Positions 10,886-22,423 of a stretch of 64,000 bases of DNA are shown here, piece after piece. The notes beneath the pieces are model-generated. The model had not been told where the DNA came from. It did not search any database and saw only the letters and a list, made by a program, of their open reading frames with translations. The DNA is taken from the NCBI GenBank assembly GCA_038277395.1, contig CM076191.1, positions 176,374,552 through 176,438,551 on the forward strand. The letters are read 5' to 3'. Made by a program: the position numbers and the translations under genes. Numbering within the stretch: the first letter of the stretch is position 1; each line of letters starts with the position of its first letter. The stretch is from Dryocosmus kuriphilus. Lineage: Eukaryota; Arthropoda; Insecta; Hymenoptera; Cynipidae.

Positions 10886-12115
10886 GTTACATTCTCATCA
10901 GAGAAGGTATTAGATTTATGTAAAATTTGACTTTCGCGGATTTCATGAAATCACCACGTTTTGAGATCTCTTGAATCCGAAAAAACGGTTTTTTACGTCG
11001 GTGTCTGTCTGTCTGTTGTCGTCGACGTTGTCGTTGGAGTCTGTTCCCACGATAACTTTCGAAGGACTAATCGGAATGGAGTGCGTTTTAGTACACTTCT
11101 TTAAGGGGTAAAAAGAAAGGACAATTTCGTTAACCAGCGATTTTTGACCAACGGTTACGGTTTTATCCATCAAAAACGATTTTCACAAAATTAAAAAATC
11201 CGTTTTCCGGCTAAACTATGAGAGACACAAAAAAAATGTAAGTGAGTAAAATTATTCATCTTAAAAAAATCTACAAATTTCGTCTTAAGCGTTTTTTGAT
11301 AAAATGAACGGTTTTTGTTTTAATCAAGAAAATGCTATTAAAATTAAAGAACTCTGGTTTCCCGCCAAACTATGCAAGATACAAAAAAATGGTAAAGAAC
11401 AAAGTTGTTCAGTTTAGAAAGGTCTACAAATTTTGTTTCAACCATTTTTTTGATAAAATGCACGGTTTTTGTTTTAATCGATAAAACGTTATTAAAAATA
11501 AAAAATTCCAAATTTCCCGCCAAACTATGCAAGATACGGAAAAAATAATAATAATCAAAGTTGTTTGCCTCAAGAAGGTCTAAAAATTTGCTCTCTATCA
11601 TTTTTTTTTTTTAGCAGACGCGTAGTTTTTGAGTTATTCGTGAAATATGTTATGAAATATAAAGAAAATCACTTTTCAGCAAAACTATGCAAAATATGAG
11701 AAAATATTAACAAGCAGAATTATTCACGTTGGAAAGAGCTACAAAATTTATTTATAAGACTCATCGTTTTACTTTTAAGAATCGAAATCCTCTATTGTGA
11801 AAATTTGGAAAATCACTAAAAAACTTTACCAATCTACAATGTGTTTTAAAAAAAATGTAATTATCGAGCGCGAAGCGCGAGTGTCATGATGAGAATGTAC
11901 CTATTCCTTAAGGGAGACAGAGCCTTAAGTAAAATAATTTCTTTTGTAATTTTTAATTTAAAGGTATATACAATCCATACACACCGAGCGCGTAGCGCGA
12001 GGTGAATAATCTATCGAGCGCGAAGCGCGAGTGCCAACAGACGCGCGCCCCAGGCGCGCGCTCACAATGCGCGCGCGGCGCGCGAGGAGAATGTGCCCGC
12101 GAAGCAGGCAGATTT
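10886..12115 (-). repeat. Family H repeat, copy 3
   Basis: Read on the minus strand it has the same order as copy 2. The terminal hairpin (12115 side) is followed by GCGC hairpins (about 11985-12090), the CTTAAG-bounded spacer, the 155-bp monomers, the GAC/AAC tract (about 11010-11040) and the end TTACATTCTCATCAGAG at 10886-10902. It faces copy 2 head to head across a spacer of about 45 bp. Confidence 0.75.
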
Positions 12116-12560
12116 TTCATGATAATTTTTTTCTTACCTTGCATATTTTGGCGGGAAATTTGAATTTTTTATTTCTTAATAGCGTTTTCTCGATTAAAAT
12201 CAAAACCGTGAATTTTATCAAAAAATAGTTAAATCAAAATTTGTAGATCTTTTTGAGTTGAACAACTGTCTTTATTATCATTTTTTCTGATCTTGCATAG
12301 TTTGGCGGGAAATTTGAATTTTTGATTTTTAATAGCGTTTTCTCGATTAAAACCAAAACCGTGCATTTGATCAAAAAATGGTTAATACAAAATTTGTAGA
12401 TATTTTTAAGATAAACAATTTTGGTTGTACACATATTTTCTGTATCTCGCATATTTTAGGCGGAAAATGGATTTTTTGATTTTGTAAAAAAAACCGTTTT
12501 TGATGGATAAAACCATAACCACTGGTCAAAAATTGCTGGTTAACGAAATCGTCCTTTCCT
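12116..12560 (+). repeat. Family H repeat, truncated copy 4
   Basis: It contains three internal monomers and the GATGGATAAAACCATAACC block, then breaks off at about 12560 in TTTTGCTCGG. It lacks both termini and abuts copy 3 on the left. It is probably one product of recombination within the cluster. Confidence 0.65.
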
Positions 12561-12589
12561 TTTGCTCGGTATTTATGGATCGTATAAAC

Positions 12590-13529
12590 ATTTAAATTAA
12601 AAATTACAAAAGAAATTATTTTAATTAAGGCTCTATCGCCCTTAAGGAATACATTCTCATCATTCTCTCTCTCTCTTTCCAAGGTGAACAATTCTGCTTG
12701 TTAATTTTTTTTTCATATCTCGCATAGTTTTGCTGAAAAGTGGTTTTCTTTATATTTCATAACATATTTCACGAATAACTCAAAAGCTACGCATCTGTTA
12801 AAAAAAATGATAGCGAGCAAATTTGTTGATCTTTTTGAGGTGAACAACCTTGTTTATTATCATTTCTTTTGTATCTTGCATATTTTGGCGGGAAATTTGA
12901 ATTTTTGATTTTTTAATAGCGTTTTCTCGATTAAACTCAAAACCGTCAATTTTATCAAAAAATAGTTAAATCAAAATTTGTAGATCTTTTTGAGTTGAAC
13001 AACTGTCTTTATCATCATTTTTTCTTATCTTGCATAGTTTGGCGGGAAATTTGAATTTTTGATTTTTAATAGCGTTTTCTCGATTAAAACCAAAACCGTG
13101 CATTTGATCAAAAAATGGGAAATACAAAATTTGTAGATATTTTTAAGACAAACAATTTTGGTGTTATACGTATTTTCTGTATCTCGCATAGTTTAGTCGG
13201 AAAATGGATTTTTTGAAAACCGTTTTTGATGGATAAAACCATAACCGTTGGTAAAAAGTGACTGGTTAATGAAATCGTCCTTACTTTTTACGCCTTAAAG
13301 AAGTGCGCCATAGCGCAGTCCAATCCGATAAGTCCTTCGAAAATTATCGCGTTCACAGACGACAACGACGAAGACAACGACGACGACAACGAAGACGATA
13401 ACGACAGACACCAACGTAAAACATGTTTTTTTCGGATTCAGGGGGTCATGGCACGTCGACATTTTCATGAAATCCGTGAAAGTCAGTTTTCACATAAAAT
13501 TAATACCTTCTCATTGAGATGAGAATGTA
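12590..13529 (+). repeat. Family H repeat, copy 5
   Basis: It begins in the spacer segment (AAGGCTCTATCGCCCTTAAG, about 12626), passes TACATTCTCATC and a (TC)n patch at 12665-12678, and carries four monomers. It ends after the GAC/AAC tract (about 13360-13405) with a terminal mini-hairpin, TTCTCATTGAGATGAGAATG. That variant terminus also appears at 58920 and 62010. Confidence 0.7.
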
Positions 13530-13714
13530 AAAACAGAATGCAGTATCCGCCTCTTACTGAAAGGCATGAAATTAGTTTGTTTCCATCGGGGTTCAAAACC
13601 AAATAAAACCGGAACACATGTTTCGTTTCATTCCCTGAAATTTTGGATGATCCACAATTACTCAATTATCATTCGTTATGGATAATGTGTGATTTGTGTA
13701 AAACAGACAATTAG

Positions 13715-13870
13715 CGAAGCCAAGGAAAGCAAAATCGTATTTATAGGTTTCATTTTCCTGGAAAAAGACTCGAAACCCCAACTGTAGCGAAGGAACTCAT
13801 ATTTCAAGCACGCTGCCACCTGAGCCACATTGCTTCCAGCCATCAGAATAATTCGCAAGATTTTAGACAG
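13715..13870 (-). repeat. tRNA-derived SINE, family A
   Basis: On the minus strand, GTGGCTCAGGTGGCAGCGTG is an A box region and GGGGTTTCGAGTC is a degraded B box. The spacing matches the other family A copies. It is not a tRNA gene because the arms do not pair. Confidence 0.6.
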
Positions 13871-14940
13871 GAAATTCCTATTCAAAGTGTATCATATTAT
13901 TTTCTTATTAATATGAACTTGTATCATGACTTGACGGGTGTTTTTATAACAGCCTGACACAAAATCAATATTGTTCAGCAGATGAGACAAACAAATTTAA
14001 AAAATCAGATTTTTAATTTAAAAGAAAAGTAAAAAGCCACTAAAGAGATATCAGGAAGCTGGATTAAACTATTAAAAGGCGCATTCGAAAAAATGACTTA
14101 GTACCGAAATAAACTAGGTCAAAGTTTTCATTTAAATTTTGCCGTGTTGTAGTTTTGCAGCTCCAGGCTAATGAAATAATTTTTTATATATTCATGTAGC
14201 CCTGAAGAACATTAATGAATGCATTATATAAAATATAAAATTATTGTAGATCATTACAGTAGGTTTCTTTCAAGAATTCACTTTCTTTCTTTTTTTAAAA
14301 TTTCTTGTTAAGAATTTGGAAGAATTTTTTCAAGAATCTTTTGTTTATTATAAAGTCAAGAACTAATAAAATAATTTTTCTAAACTGTAATTAAAAATAA
14401 ATATCAATGAATGTATCCCCTGAAATATAAAAGTGTTCATAAATTTAGTGAATGTTTTCTCAAGAATTTGCGATATTCCGTCTTATTTTTTTAGTTTTGA
14501 AGTTCTGGATTGAAGAAATAATTCTTTTAGGCTGCCATATTTATAAATATCAATTAATGCAGCAACGCGATAGATATAAATGTGATATTAGATTTAATTT
14601 ATTTTCCTATTTTACTGATTTCATTTTTTTAAATTTCACTTATTATGTATTTTCAAAAAACAAACTTCCCATCTTTTTCGTGTCAAACCATTTTACAGGG
14701 GCCTGCGTGAATTGAATTTAGAGAATTTTTGAATCAATAAAAACGGTTTTGTAAAAGATGGCGTTTCGGCTGTTATGGAATGACACCTTTCACTTGTTAA
14801 GCTTTAAGTAACTATTATCAGCCTAATTAAAACACAACTGTGGTCTCCATTTCAACAATTAACTGCCCTTTTCCTAAATAAAGGGCTGAACTACAGGCAA
14901 TCAGAAGACGATCGAATAATTACGCTTCTACTTTGATTTC
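13871..14940. other. Unassigned AT-rich sequence
   Basis: There are several short frames (for example 14452-14715) but no domain, repeat family or RNA gene. Confidence 0.4.
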
Positions 14941-15520
14941 CTTTCATGCAAATTAAGGATAACTTGGCGAAAAGAATGCCGGTCGAAGGAAGGTTTGAGA
15001 GAAGTATACGAGTAAGGACACCATCCAGATGTAAAAAGAGAGTAAAAGGAAATAGCAGACGAGGAGACCGTAGGAGAGAAAGGGAAAGATAGGCAGGAGG
15101 GAAGTGAGTGATGGGAATATAATGACGAAGTCTTTCCTAATTCCCCGGACGCTCTGGGTTTCTCTCTCTCTCTCTCTCACTCTCTCTCATATAATCTTTC
15201 TTCCCGCGGGCAGAGACTGAGCGAGCATCACTGAGATAGGGAGATAGGCAGAGAAGGAGATGCTGAGGGAAAGAGCAAGATCGACCTAAAGGATGAGGAG
15301 GAGGAGGAGGAAAATCAGAGGATCAGAAGCTCGAGGGGAACGAGGGTGGTCCTCCACCATTCTTCGCCACTCCCGTCGGGGATTAATAACGGCCTACCGT
15401 TGCGTTGTCGCCATGGCAACTCTCGAAGCGCTAAAAATTCCGCCGATCGTCCGTTTAAAGTTTTTAACCAGAAAGGTGCATCCTTACATTAGCAGAACTT
15501 TTGGAAATCTGAGATAGAAA
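14941..15520. other. GC-richer, GA-rich island with an X-box match
   Basis: This stretch is unlike the surrounding AT-rich DNA. It has (CT)n at about 15162-15190, (GAG)n at 15295-15312 and a CpG-containing part (15340-15460). A 74-codon frame (15293-15517) contains an internal ATG in good Kozak context at 15412 (GCCATGG), giving MATLEALKIPPIVRL. No family was recognised, so it is not called as a gene. The island may be regulatory or an exon of an unrecognised transcript. Confidence 0.35.
15407..15420. promoter_or_regulatory. Candidate RFX X-box
   Basis: GTCGCCATGGCAAC fits the RFX/DAF-19 X-box consensus (GTNRCC, 0-3 spacer, RGYAAC) at every defined position. X-boxes mark promoters of ciliary genes in animals. 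A single 14-bp match can occur by chance, and no downstream ciliary gene is seen in the window. Confidence 0.4.
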
Positions 15521-15524
15521 TAGC

Positions 15525-15540
15525 CCCCCCCCCCCCCCCC
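15525..15540. repeat. Poly-C tract (16 C)
   Basis: This is an uninterrupted run of C ending at the ATGGG of 15541. Confidence 0.95.
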
Positions 15541-17407
15541 ATGGGATAGAAAGAACAAAAGAGAAATCGTTATAAAACCTTTGGGAGATCCAAAAAAATT
15601 TCACCTTCGACAAAGCTTATTAAAACTTTGTGGAAATGTTAATTTAAAATTGAGTTTCATATTTTCAAATAATTCGCCAAAAGTCGAATAATTTTTAACC
15701 ATTTGTATGTGAATTAAGAAAATATATGTTAACGATTAACTAAACTATAATTAAAAAGTTATTCATTCATTACTTATTAATTAAAAAGATGGAAATATAT
15801 ACTCGTAATTAAAAGATATTTTGACCACACCGGTGGAGAAAGAAGTAACAAATAATCTACCGTGAACCGGGGTAATTATGGAACAAGTAGATATGAATCT
15901 TTTTTGTCGTCATGGTGAACTTTTCAAATTTCGCGCGTCTTGACGTCTACGTGAATCCGCTTTCTTAAAAGGCGATGTCGGATTGCCATCGATTGAATTT
16001 AAAACTGCTGAACCAAAAAACAGTTATTCCAATCGGTTACTATGGGAGTGGTGAATCGGAATAATCCGATTCACATATTATTGTGTCCCCCCCCCCTCCC
16101 GGCTTCTGAGTCCTAACCTGAAATTGCATGAAAATAGAGTGCATGGCAATTTTGTGCATGTCAAAATAGATTACTTTATCGATACCAAAAAACTCGAACA
16201 CTCACGTTTGTCTCGAGAAAGATTATATATTGTGCGCGACCAAACAAAGCATGTGCCACGCACTTTTGGTGCTGCACCATAATATCGTTCAAACGATTTT
16301 TCATCTATTTTACTTCAGAAATGTTCATTTTCACTCGAACTTGCAAAGTGTACGTAAATCAAATTAGTTACTGGTTATTAGTTGCTAATGATTAAGCGTC
16401 TCATTAATGCAAATGAAGTCAATAATTTTGCTTGTGTGACTCCCAGAGTGCGAGTTTCAATTTCAACAGTTATGCGTATGAATTTTCCATAACTATTTGT
16501 ACAGGAAATATCACGAGGATTATTATATGTGAATATATAATTGAAATCATACTAAAAAAACTGTGAGAGTTCGAGAACTTTGTTACTTATTCAGTCCATC
16601 ACGACACGACACTAAACAGTAAAGACAGCTGACAGAGTGAGGAGGACGACAGCGCTACCACCCAAAACTTTGACTTTCGAGAAAATCACAAAGTTTTGCT
16701 TAAACTTAAATTCATTTAATCTTTATTCGTTTATATTTTTTAAAGTGTGATTTTGAAAGACCTGTAAACATGCTATATTGAATGTAAAGTGCCACTTATC
16801 AGAATTTTTGGTTTTTGGTACTTCTTGCGATTCATTAACATTGAATAAAAAACATACACTATGCATTTTACCATTCACCAACACAACGTAAATGTTGCCG
16901 ATTCATTACATTTACAGTAGTTACTAGATAGTTGTGCATGAATCGATACTTTCCGATTGACAATCATATATTAGGAGCACCTTTTCAAAGTGACTTCAAA
17001 CGATTCATGTGCCCTCTTACTGATCGGAAATCTCCTACTGAACATATTTGGGGTTAATTGTTCTGAATAAAAGTTATAGAAGAAAGTTTCATTCAATGAG
17101 GATTCGCCGTTTCATAACAGTCTACCGAGCTGACCAATTGAAATGCTGCAAAACGATTGAGCGGCCATCGTGTGAATTCGCTTTCTTCAAGGTTTCTGAT
17201 TCATCACAATGCGTCTTCAATACTTGGATATCTTATTTTTGAAAACCGTTATAAAAAACAGTAAAGAGGGACATCAAGAAACTATTGAAACGAACGTGTA
17301 CGCCAGTATGCTAACTTTTTAATCGCTAGTTTTCGTACCAAGAAGCTGAAAATAATAAAATTTTGATTTCACAAGGGGATAACCTAACATCACGAAACAT
17401 GAAGATT
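15541..17407. other. Mostly unassigned sequence
   Basis: The block GGGGTAATTATGGAACA near 15870 recurs near 18717 at the foldback element, so a diverged relative of that element may lie here. A C-rich tract sits at about 16088-16098. No gene, RNA or TIR pair was found. Confidence 0.35.
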
Positions 17408-18476
17408 CCCGTGTCGAAAAATTTCCTGACAGACTAGGATCATGCTAGCGCCAGCCCTGGCTTCGCCGCGCTCGTCTATTCACGGAATACTATTCTGGCG
17501 TGGTCCTGGTGCTGTCTAGTTTTGCTAGGTATTGAACTTGTCACCTTTTTCGGTCTTGTGCCAGTCTTGGCTCTACCTAGGAGTTCATTAAGAATTTCAG
17601 TATAGAAAGTGTGTCTAGATTTTAGCTAGATTCTAGACAGTATGACTGTTTGAACTTAGAATTAAATTGGTCAGGTTACAATGATTCTAGAAAGTATAAT
17701 AATGTTAACAGAAATAATTTCTTTAATTATAATAAAAGTTTTAATAAATACTTTACGTAATTTACTGATTATTTAAAATAATAAGGAAATAATTATTGTA
17801 TAAACATAAGCACACATTTATTATTAGAAGCTATTCTTTAACAGAGGTTTTTTTAAAAATTGAACTACATATAGTAAAATTATATAACTAATGGCGAATA
17901 ATGATGATATGCAGGTATAATTTTCAATTCGATTGACTGATTTATTTTTTTACTTTCATAATTTTGAAATGAAAAAATAGTATACTTTTGAAGAATTGCA
18001 ATTAGGAACATATTTCAACGTTTCTTTATAATACGTTCGAATATATTAAAACTTCGATTGAAAATCGTATATGAGAAATAAAAATAATTTTTCAAAAAAT
18101 CAAATAGTTCAGTGAGTTACAGCGACGGGGCATATTTATTTCAATAAATTAAGGCGTACCATCAACGCAACGGTTAGATGCCCGTCATAACTCCAAATAT
18201 CAAGAATGAATTTTTTTCTAATTTTTTACATAAAGGAATTTTTTTCATTTTTAATTGTAAAAATCAATTCTAGGAGTAATATTTCATAAAAAGTAATTTA
18301 TTTAGTTATTTAATAATTATTTTTTGTCAATCTAGACAATCTATCTAGCAGGTAGTATATTCGAGCGTTACATTTGCGCATAGCGCCAGAACAGTTACTC
18401 GAGATAGCGCCAGTATAGAATCGTGGCAGTCTAGCCTGGTAAAGTACAGCGCATGAGTACCTAATTTCCACACGGG
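17408..18476 (+). mobile_element. Family C non-autonomous transposon, copy A (uninterrupted)
   Basis: The left end CCCGTGTCGAAAAATTTCC and the right end, read on the minus strand (CCCGTGTGGAAATTAGG), form imperfect TIRs. Both subterminal regions carry repeated GCGCCAG and CTAG units (about 17450-17650 and 18345-18440). The centre is AT-rich and non-coding. A second copy lies inverted at 37345-41312 and aligns end to end apart from three insertions there. The terminus also resembles the start of the element at 63884. Confidence 0.75.
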
Positions 18477-18609
18477 CTGACGGAAATCGATCGACATTGA
18501 CTCACGTTTTCATAAATAATGATAAAAGACGTTGAAGAACTTTATTATCTTATAGTATAACTGAACTTCCTCACTGAAATACGAATGGGGAAATAAATTG
18601 AGAAGTTCC

Positions 18610-19188
18610 TGAAAATACTCAATTTTACTTTTTTCTTTTATGACTCCTACTTCCAGCTATTTGTCTCACTTCAAAAACTACTTCATAATAATGTATTATC
18701 CTGTATTCTCAACTGGGGTAATTATGGAACAGCACATTTTTCAGTTCGTGCTCTACGATAAATCATAAAATTTTTGTATAACAGATACATGTACTCTGAA
18801 AGTTCCTCTGAAGATATCCTGCAAGTTGCGTGTGAAAAAAAATTATTTTCAAAGCTCTTAATGATCAAAATTTGTCCCAAAATCCCTCCCGCCCCCCCCC
18901 ATCCGTTCGGATAATTATGGAATTTTTGATCATTAACAACTTTGAAAACAATTTTTTTTTGCGAACACAACTTGCAGGACATCTTCAGAGGACCTTTCAG
19001 AATACATGTATGGTATACAAAAATTTTGTTTTATTTTATGATTGTTGGTGGACCGCAAACCGAAAAATGTGCCAATTTTGTTCGAGTCGGTTGAGAGTAC
19101 AAGATAATAAATTATCATGAAGTAGGTAGTTCTTAAAGTAAGACACGTAGCAGTAAAAGAAAAACGAAATTGTATTTTCTTTTGCTTT
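18610..19188. mobile_element. Foldback MITE with arms of about 260 bp
   Basis: The left arm (about 18610-18868) and right arm (about 18903-19188) are inverted copies. Shared blocks include CTACTTCAT...ATAAT.TATTATC, CTCAAC, ACATTTTT, ATACATGTA, CTTCAGAGGA and CAACTTGCAGGA. The spacer of about 35 bp contains a C run. The transcript would form one long hairpin. No coding sequence is present. The two sides differ by several small indels, so the copy is old. Confidence 0.75.
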
Positions 19189-19262
19189 TCAGCATGGGGA
19201 TTCGAACCCGCAACATTGTAGCTACTAGACTCATGTCCTGAAAGGTATAATCCCAACAGTTT
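19189..19262 (-). repeat. tRNA-derived SINE fragment
   Basis: On the minus strand, GCGGGTTCGAATCCCCATG is a near-perfect B box. The A box half is weak. It directly abuts the right arm of the foldback at 18610-19188. Confidence 0.5.
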
Positions 19263-20439
19263 ATAATCTGTGCCAAGCTTCCTCCAATAAATACAACAAA
19301 AGCGAACTACTCCTATCGATCCACCTATCTAAATATTAAATTTAAAAACTATTTCATATTGCTAACTATTATTTAATAAACCCTAAAGTTTTATAATTTT
19401 TTAATTATTACATAATTTATTTAGCTAACAATTAAATAAACAGACAAAAAATGAACCAATAGAACAAGTTTCCTTTTTGGGCGCACTGGATCCTTTCCTT
19501 CTTTTTCATATAATTTCCTTCATTTTCTTGATCAAAAATTTATTTCTCGTATTTTAGCCTTTTCTTGTAATTATGTATATTTTCAGTAGTGTTCCATGGT
19601 TCAGTCGATAAATACATTTTAGATATTTGAAAACAATATATAAAAGTTTATTACTCACTTTGTATTTTGTAAACAGCAGAAGAAATAAAAATAATATTAG
19701 TATGGTATTATTAATATAACAGACGGTTCAACATGAATTCGAAAAAATCAACGTTTCAAATTTAAATTGTTTAAAGTTGTAAGCTCATAACTGGAAATTG
19801 TACTAATTTTAATATTTCAATTTAAAATTTTCGCTTTAAAGTTTCAAATGTATAAAACTTTAAGTGCACTAAGAAAGTATAATTTCCCATTGTATCATCT
19901 ATACCAATTATCATTCTGATTATAAATTCTTAATTACTTAATGCTTTGAATCAAAAGTTTTTCCATTTTATGAGCTTAAAATTTTTTATTTTATTTTCCT
20001 TTGAAGTCTTTCAAGGTAAAGTAATTCAGTTTACAAAAGAAAACTTCATAATTCTTCAATTTCCCGCGCTTCAAATTTTGTTACAGTCTATAACAACTTT
20101 ATTCAAACTGAAATCTTTTAACATTTCATGATTACAATTTTCAATGCTTCTATTTACAGTTCAATTTTTAAAGCTTACAATTTCAATACTACAACACTGG
20201 AACACCTTTACTCGCCAATCGTAAATTTTAGACAATGTCACCCAAAGCTTTCAAATTTATTGATATAATTTGCACGAGTAAAAGTAATTTACTCATCTTT
20301 TTAAAGAAATGTTACTAGTCAAAAGTAGTCTAGAAAACCATCAGGACTTAGAAGTCTCAAGTTTTTGGCAGCGACCTTTAAAAAAAGGAAATGTTCAATT
20401 CTTATTTTGAAAGTTTATAATTTTATTGTTCAACTTGAA
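19263..20439. other. Unassigned AT-rich sequence
   Basis: No repeats, RNA genes or coding frames were recognised. Confidence 0.4.
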
Positions 20440-21690
20440 GATAATTTGGAAAGAAAGATGAGTCGTTTAAACTGATTTTGTTATTACATAAGGTATTGAC
20501 GAGTGAAGAAAGAAACTTGAAGGAAGTAGGGTTCGTTTCTCGAAGGGTAAGTCGGAAGGAAGGATTCGCATAAATCCACCCCCTGGTACCCTGATGAAAC
20601 CACCCCACGTCCCATGAGCGGACCATGAATATTGATCATTCCCATTCTCCATGCGTACTCCTGAACGCACCCTACTCTCTTTCCACCTTCTCCCTACCAC
20701 CTACTATCGCCCCATTTGGGACGCGATTTCAACGCCTGGCCCGAGAAAGGACTCCCATTTATGCTCGACTTTATCTTGACGTGATCTAGTTATGCTAGAC
20801 ACGATCCATTCTCTAGACTCAACTTGCCAGCGAAAAACAGGGACCATAGGCATTACACACTTTACTTGCCCTACACACTTTGTCAACGAGATACTATCGA
20901 TAAAATTGAGTGAAAGGAAAAAAAATGTTGGCCAATTAGATTCGCTTATTATTATATTATAAAGCAATAAGATCAGTTTAATGATTAAGATGAGGGATTT
21001 GAGAATGGCGTGAAGATAGAAAAAATTAACTATGATTCCTTCATTTTTCTAAAATCTAGATTTTTCAACGGATAGCATTTCAATTAGTAGTTTAGCAAGT
21101 TCTTCTATCGGTCAAAAATATAGTAGATACGTAAGATCAGAAAATATAAAGTGTCGCTATTAACTATACTGTGTTAATGGTTTCTATTTACATAACTGAA
21201 CAATTATTGTATTTTTTAAAACAAAAGTATTTTGGATTTAATTTGACACAATTCTTCAATTTCCAGTCCTGAAAATATTGAGATTCTATAAAAAATGATG
21301 TCCACCTGAAATTCATTTCAAAATTCCAAATTTAATACTTCTATTTATAGCCTAGAAAACCTGGAAAAAAGCCTAGAAAAAAGATAATTTGGAAAAGAAC
21401 AAGTGGTTTAGACTAATTTCATCATTGCAATGCAGTTTGATGATTAATATGCGAGATTTGAGAATGCATGAAGAACAGAAGATAAAAAAAATGTATAATA
21501 CTTTCACAAATTTTTTAATAAATCTATATTTTGTAAAGGATATACTTTTAACTGGTAGTTTTAAAAATTGTTCTATCGTTCAAAAATATAACAGACACGG
21601 AAGAATAGAAAATAGGAAATGTCTCTATTAGGTATAATATATATATATACTATGTTAATGGTTTCTATTTACAGAACTGACTACAAAAAT
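20440..21690. repeat. Diverged direct duplication with a GC-richer island in its first copy
   Basis: The pieces 20440-20500 plus 20965-21200 are repeated in order at 21377-21680. Anchors are AAGATAATTTGGAAA, GATTTGAGAATG, TATCG.TCAAAAATATA and GTTAATGGTTTCTATTTACA. The first copy also holds about 460 bp (20503-20965) missing from the second. That extra part is GC-richer and single-copy-looking, without a recognisable gene. Either it was inserted in copy one or lost from copy two. Confidence 0.6.
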
Positions 21691-22025
21691 TTGAAAAAAG
21701 TAGTGTGGTTGATAAAAGAACTTCAAAAATTTGTAAAAAGTATAGAAATACATGGGAAATACGTGGCACAAATTGGCAGACTTCCTAATACTTATAGAGT
21801 AGAAAAATATAATAATTATTTGTATGTCAAGTGTGCATAAATAGGCCAACTAGCGCCCTAGAAGAATTTTTGGTGATATTTATTTTCATAATGAGATTGA
21901 TCATTGCTTTTTTTTCAAGCAGAGTAGAAAACGTTACAGCTGACTGACAAAGATCACCCGAAAGTTTTCGAAGTGCGAAATATAATCAAAAAATGGTGCA
22001 GTTTGAATATTTAAAAAAAAATGAT

Positions 22026-22396
22026 GAAGTTCAACCTTCGAGTAATAATAAGGAGACCAAACTGTATGTCACACAAGTGGTTTCCAAGTTTTCTGGACGT
22101 AGTAAAGGGAGAAAACGTAAGCTAAATGGTAAAGGTGTTCGCCTCGATTTGAGTAGAATATCTGTGAGAGCTGCGAGAGATTTTTACTGATGAGTTTTTG
22201 GCTGTCAATTTGAATCATGATTAACCAGCCAATGAAAAATGTCTTTCAGTTCCTCATAGCTCTCGCAGATATTCCATTGAAATTGAGGCGAACTCCTTTA
22301 CCATTTAGTGTACGTGCTCCCCCTTTGCTATGGCCGGAGAACTTAGAACCAATTTCCATTCTCCTTACTATTACTCCATGAGTTCAATCAACTTCC
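22026..22396. repeat. Inverted duplication with protein-like arms
   Basis: The left arm (22026-22177) and right arm (22252-22396, inverted) align along about 150 bp with a 75-bp spacer. The plus frame on the left gives VSKFSGRSKGRKRKLNGKGV followed by RLDLSRISVRA. The minus frame on the right gives GSKFSGHSKGGARTLNGKGV followed by RLNFNGISARA. The two peptides are clearly related. No family was recognised. It may be the relic of a duplicated exon or a hairpin-forming element. Confidence 0.5.
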
Positions 22397-22397
22397 A

Positions 22398-22419
22398 CAT
22401 ATATATATATATATATATA
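22398..22419. repeat. (AT)n microsatellite
   Basis: About eleven AT units lie immediately left of mariner copy A. Such a tract offers many TA targets. Confidence 0.9.
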
Positions 22420-22423
22420 CATA

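Noticed and set aside
3098..13529. CRISPR array suggested by regularly spaced palindromic GCGCTTCGCGC units
   Set aside because: Spacing is irregular, the units are mini-hairpins inside an animal repeat, and no cas genes are present.
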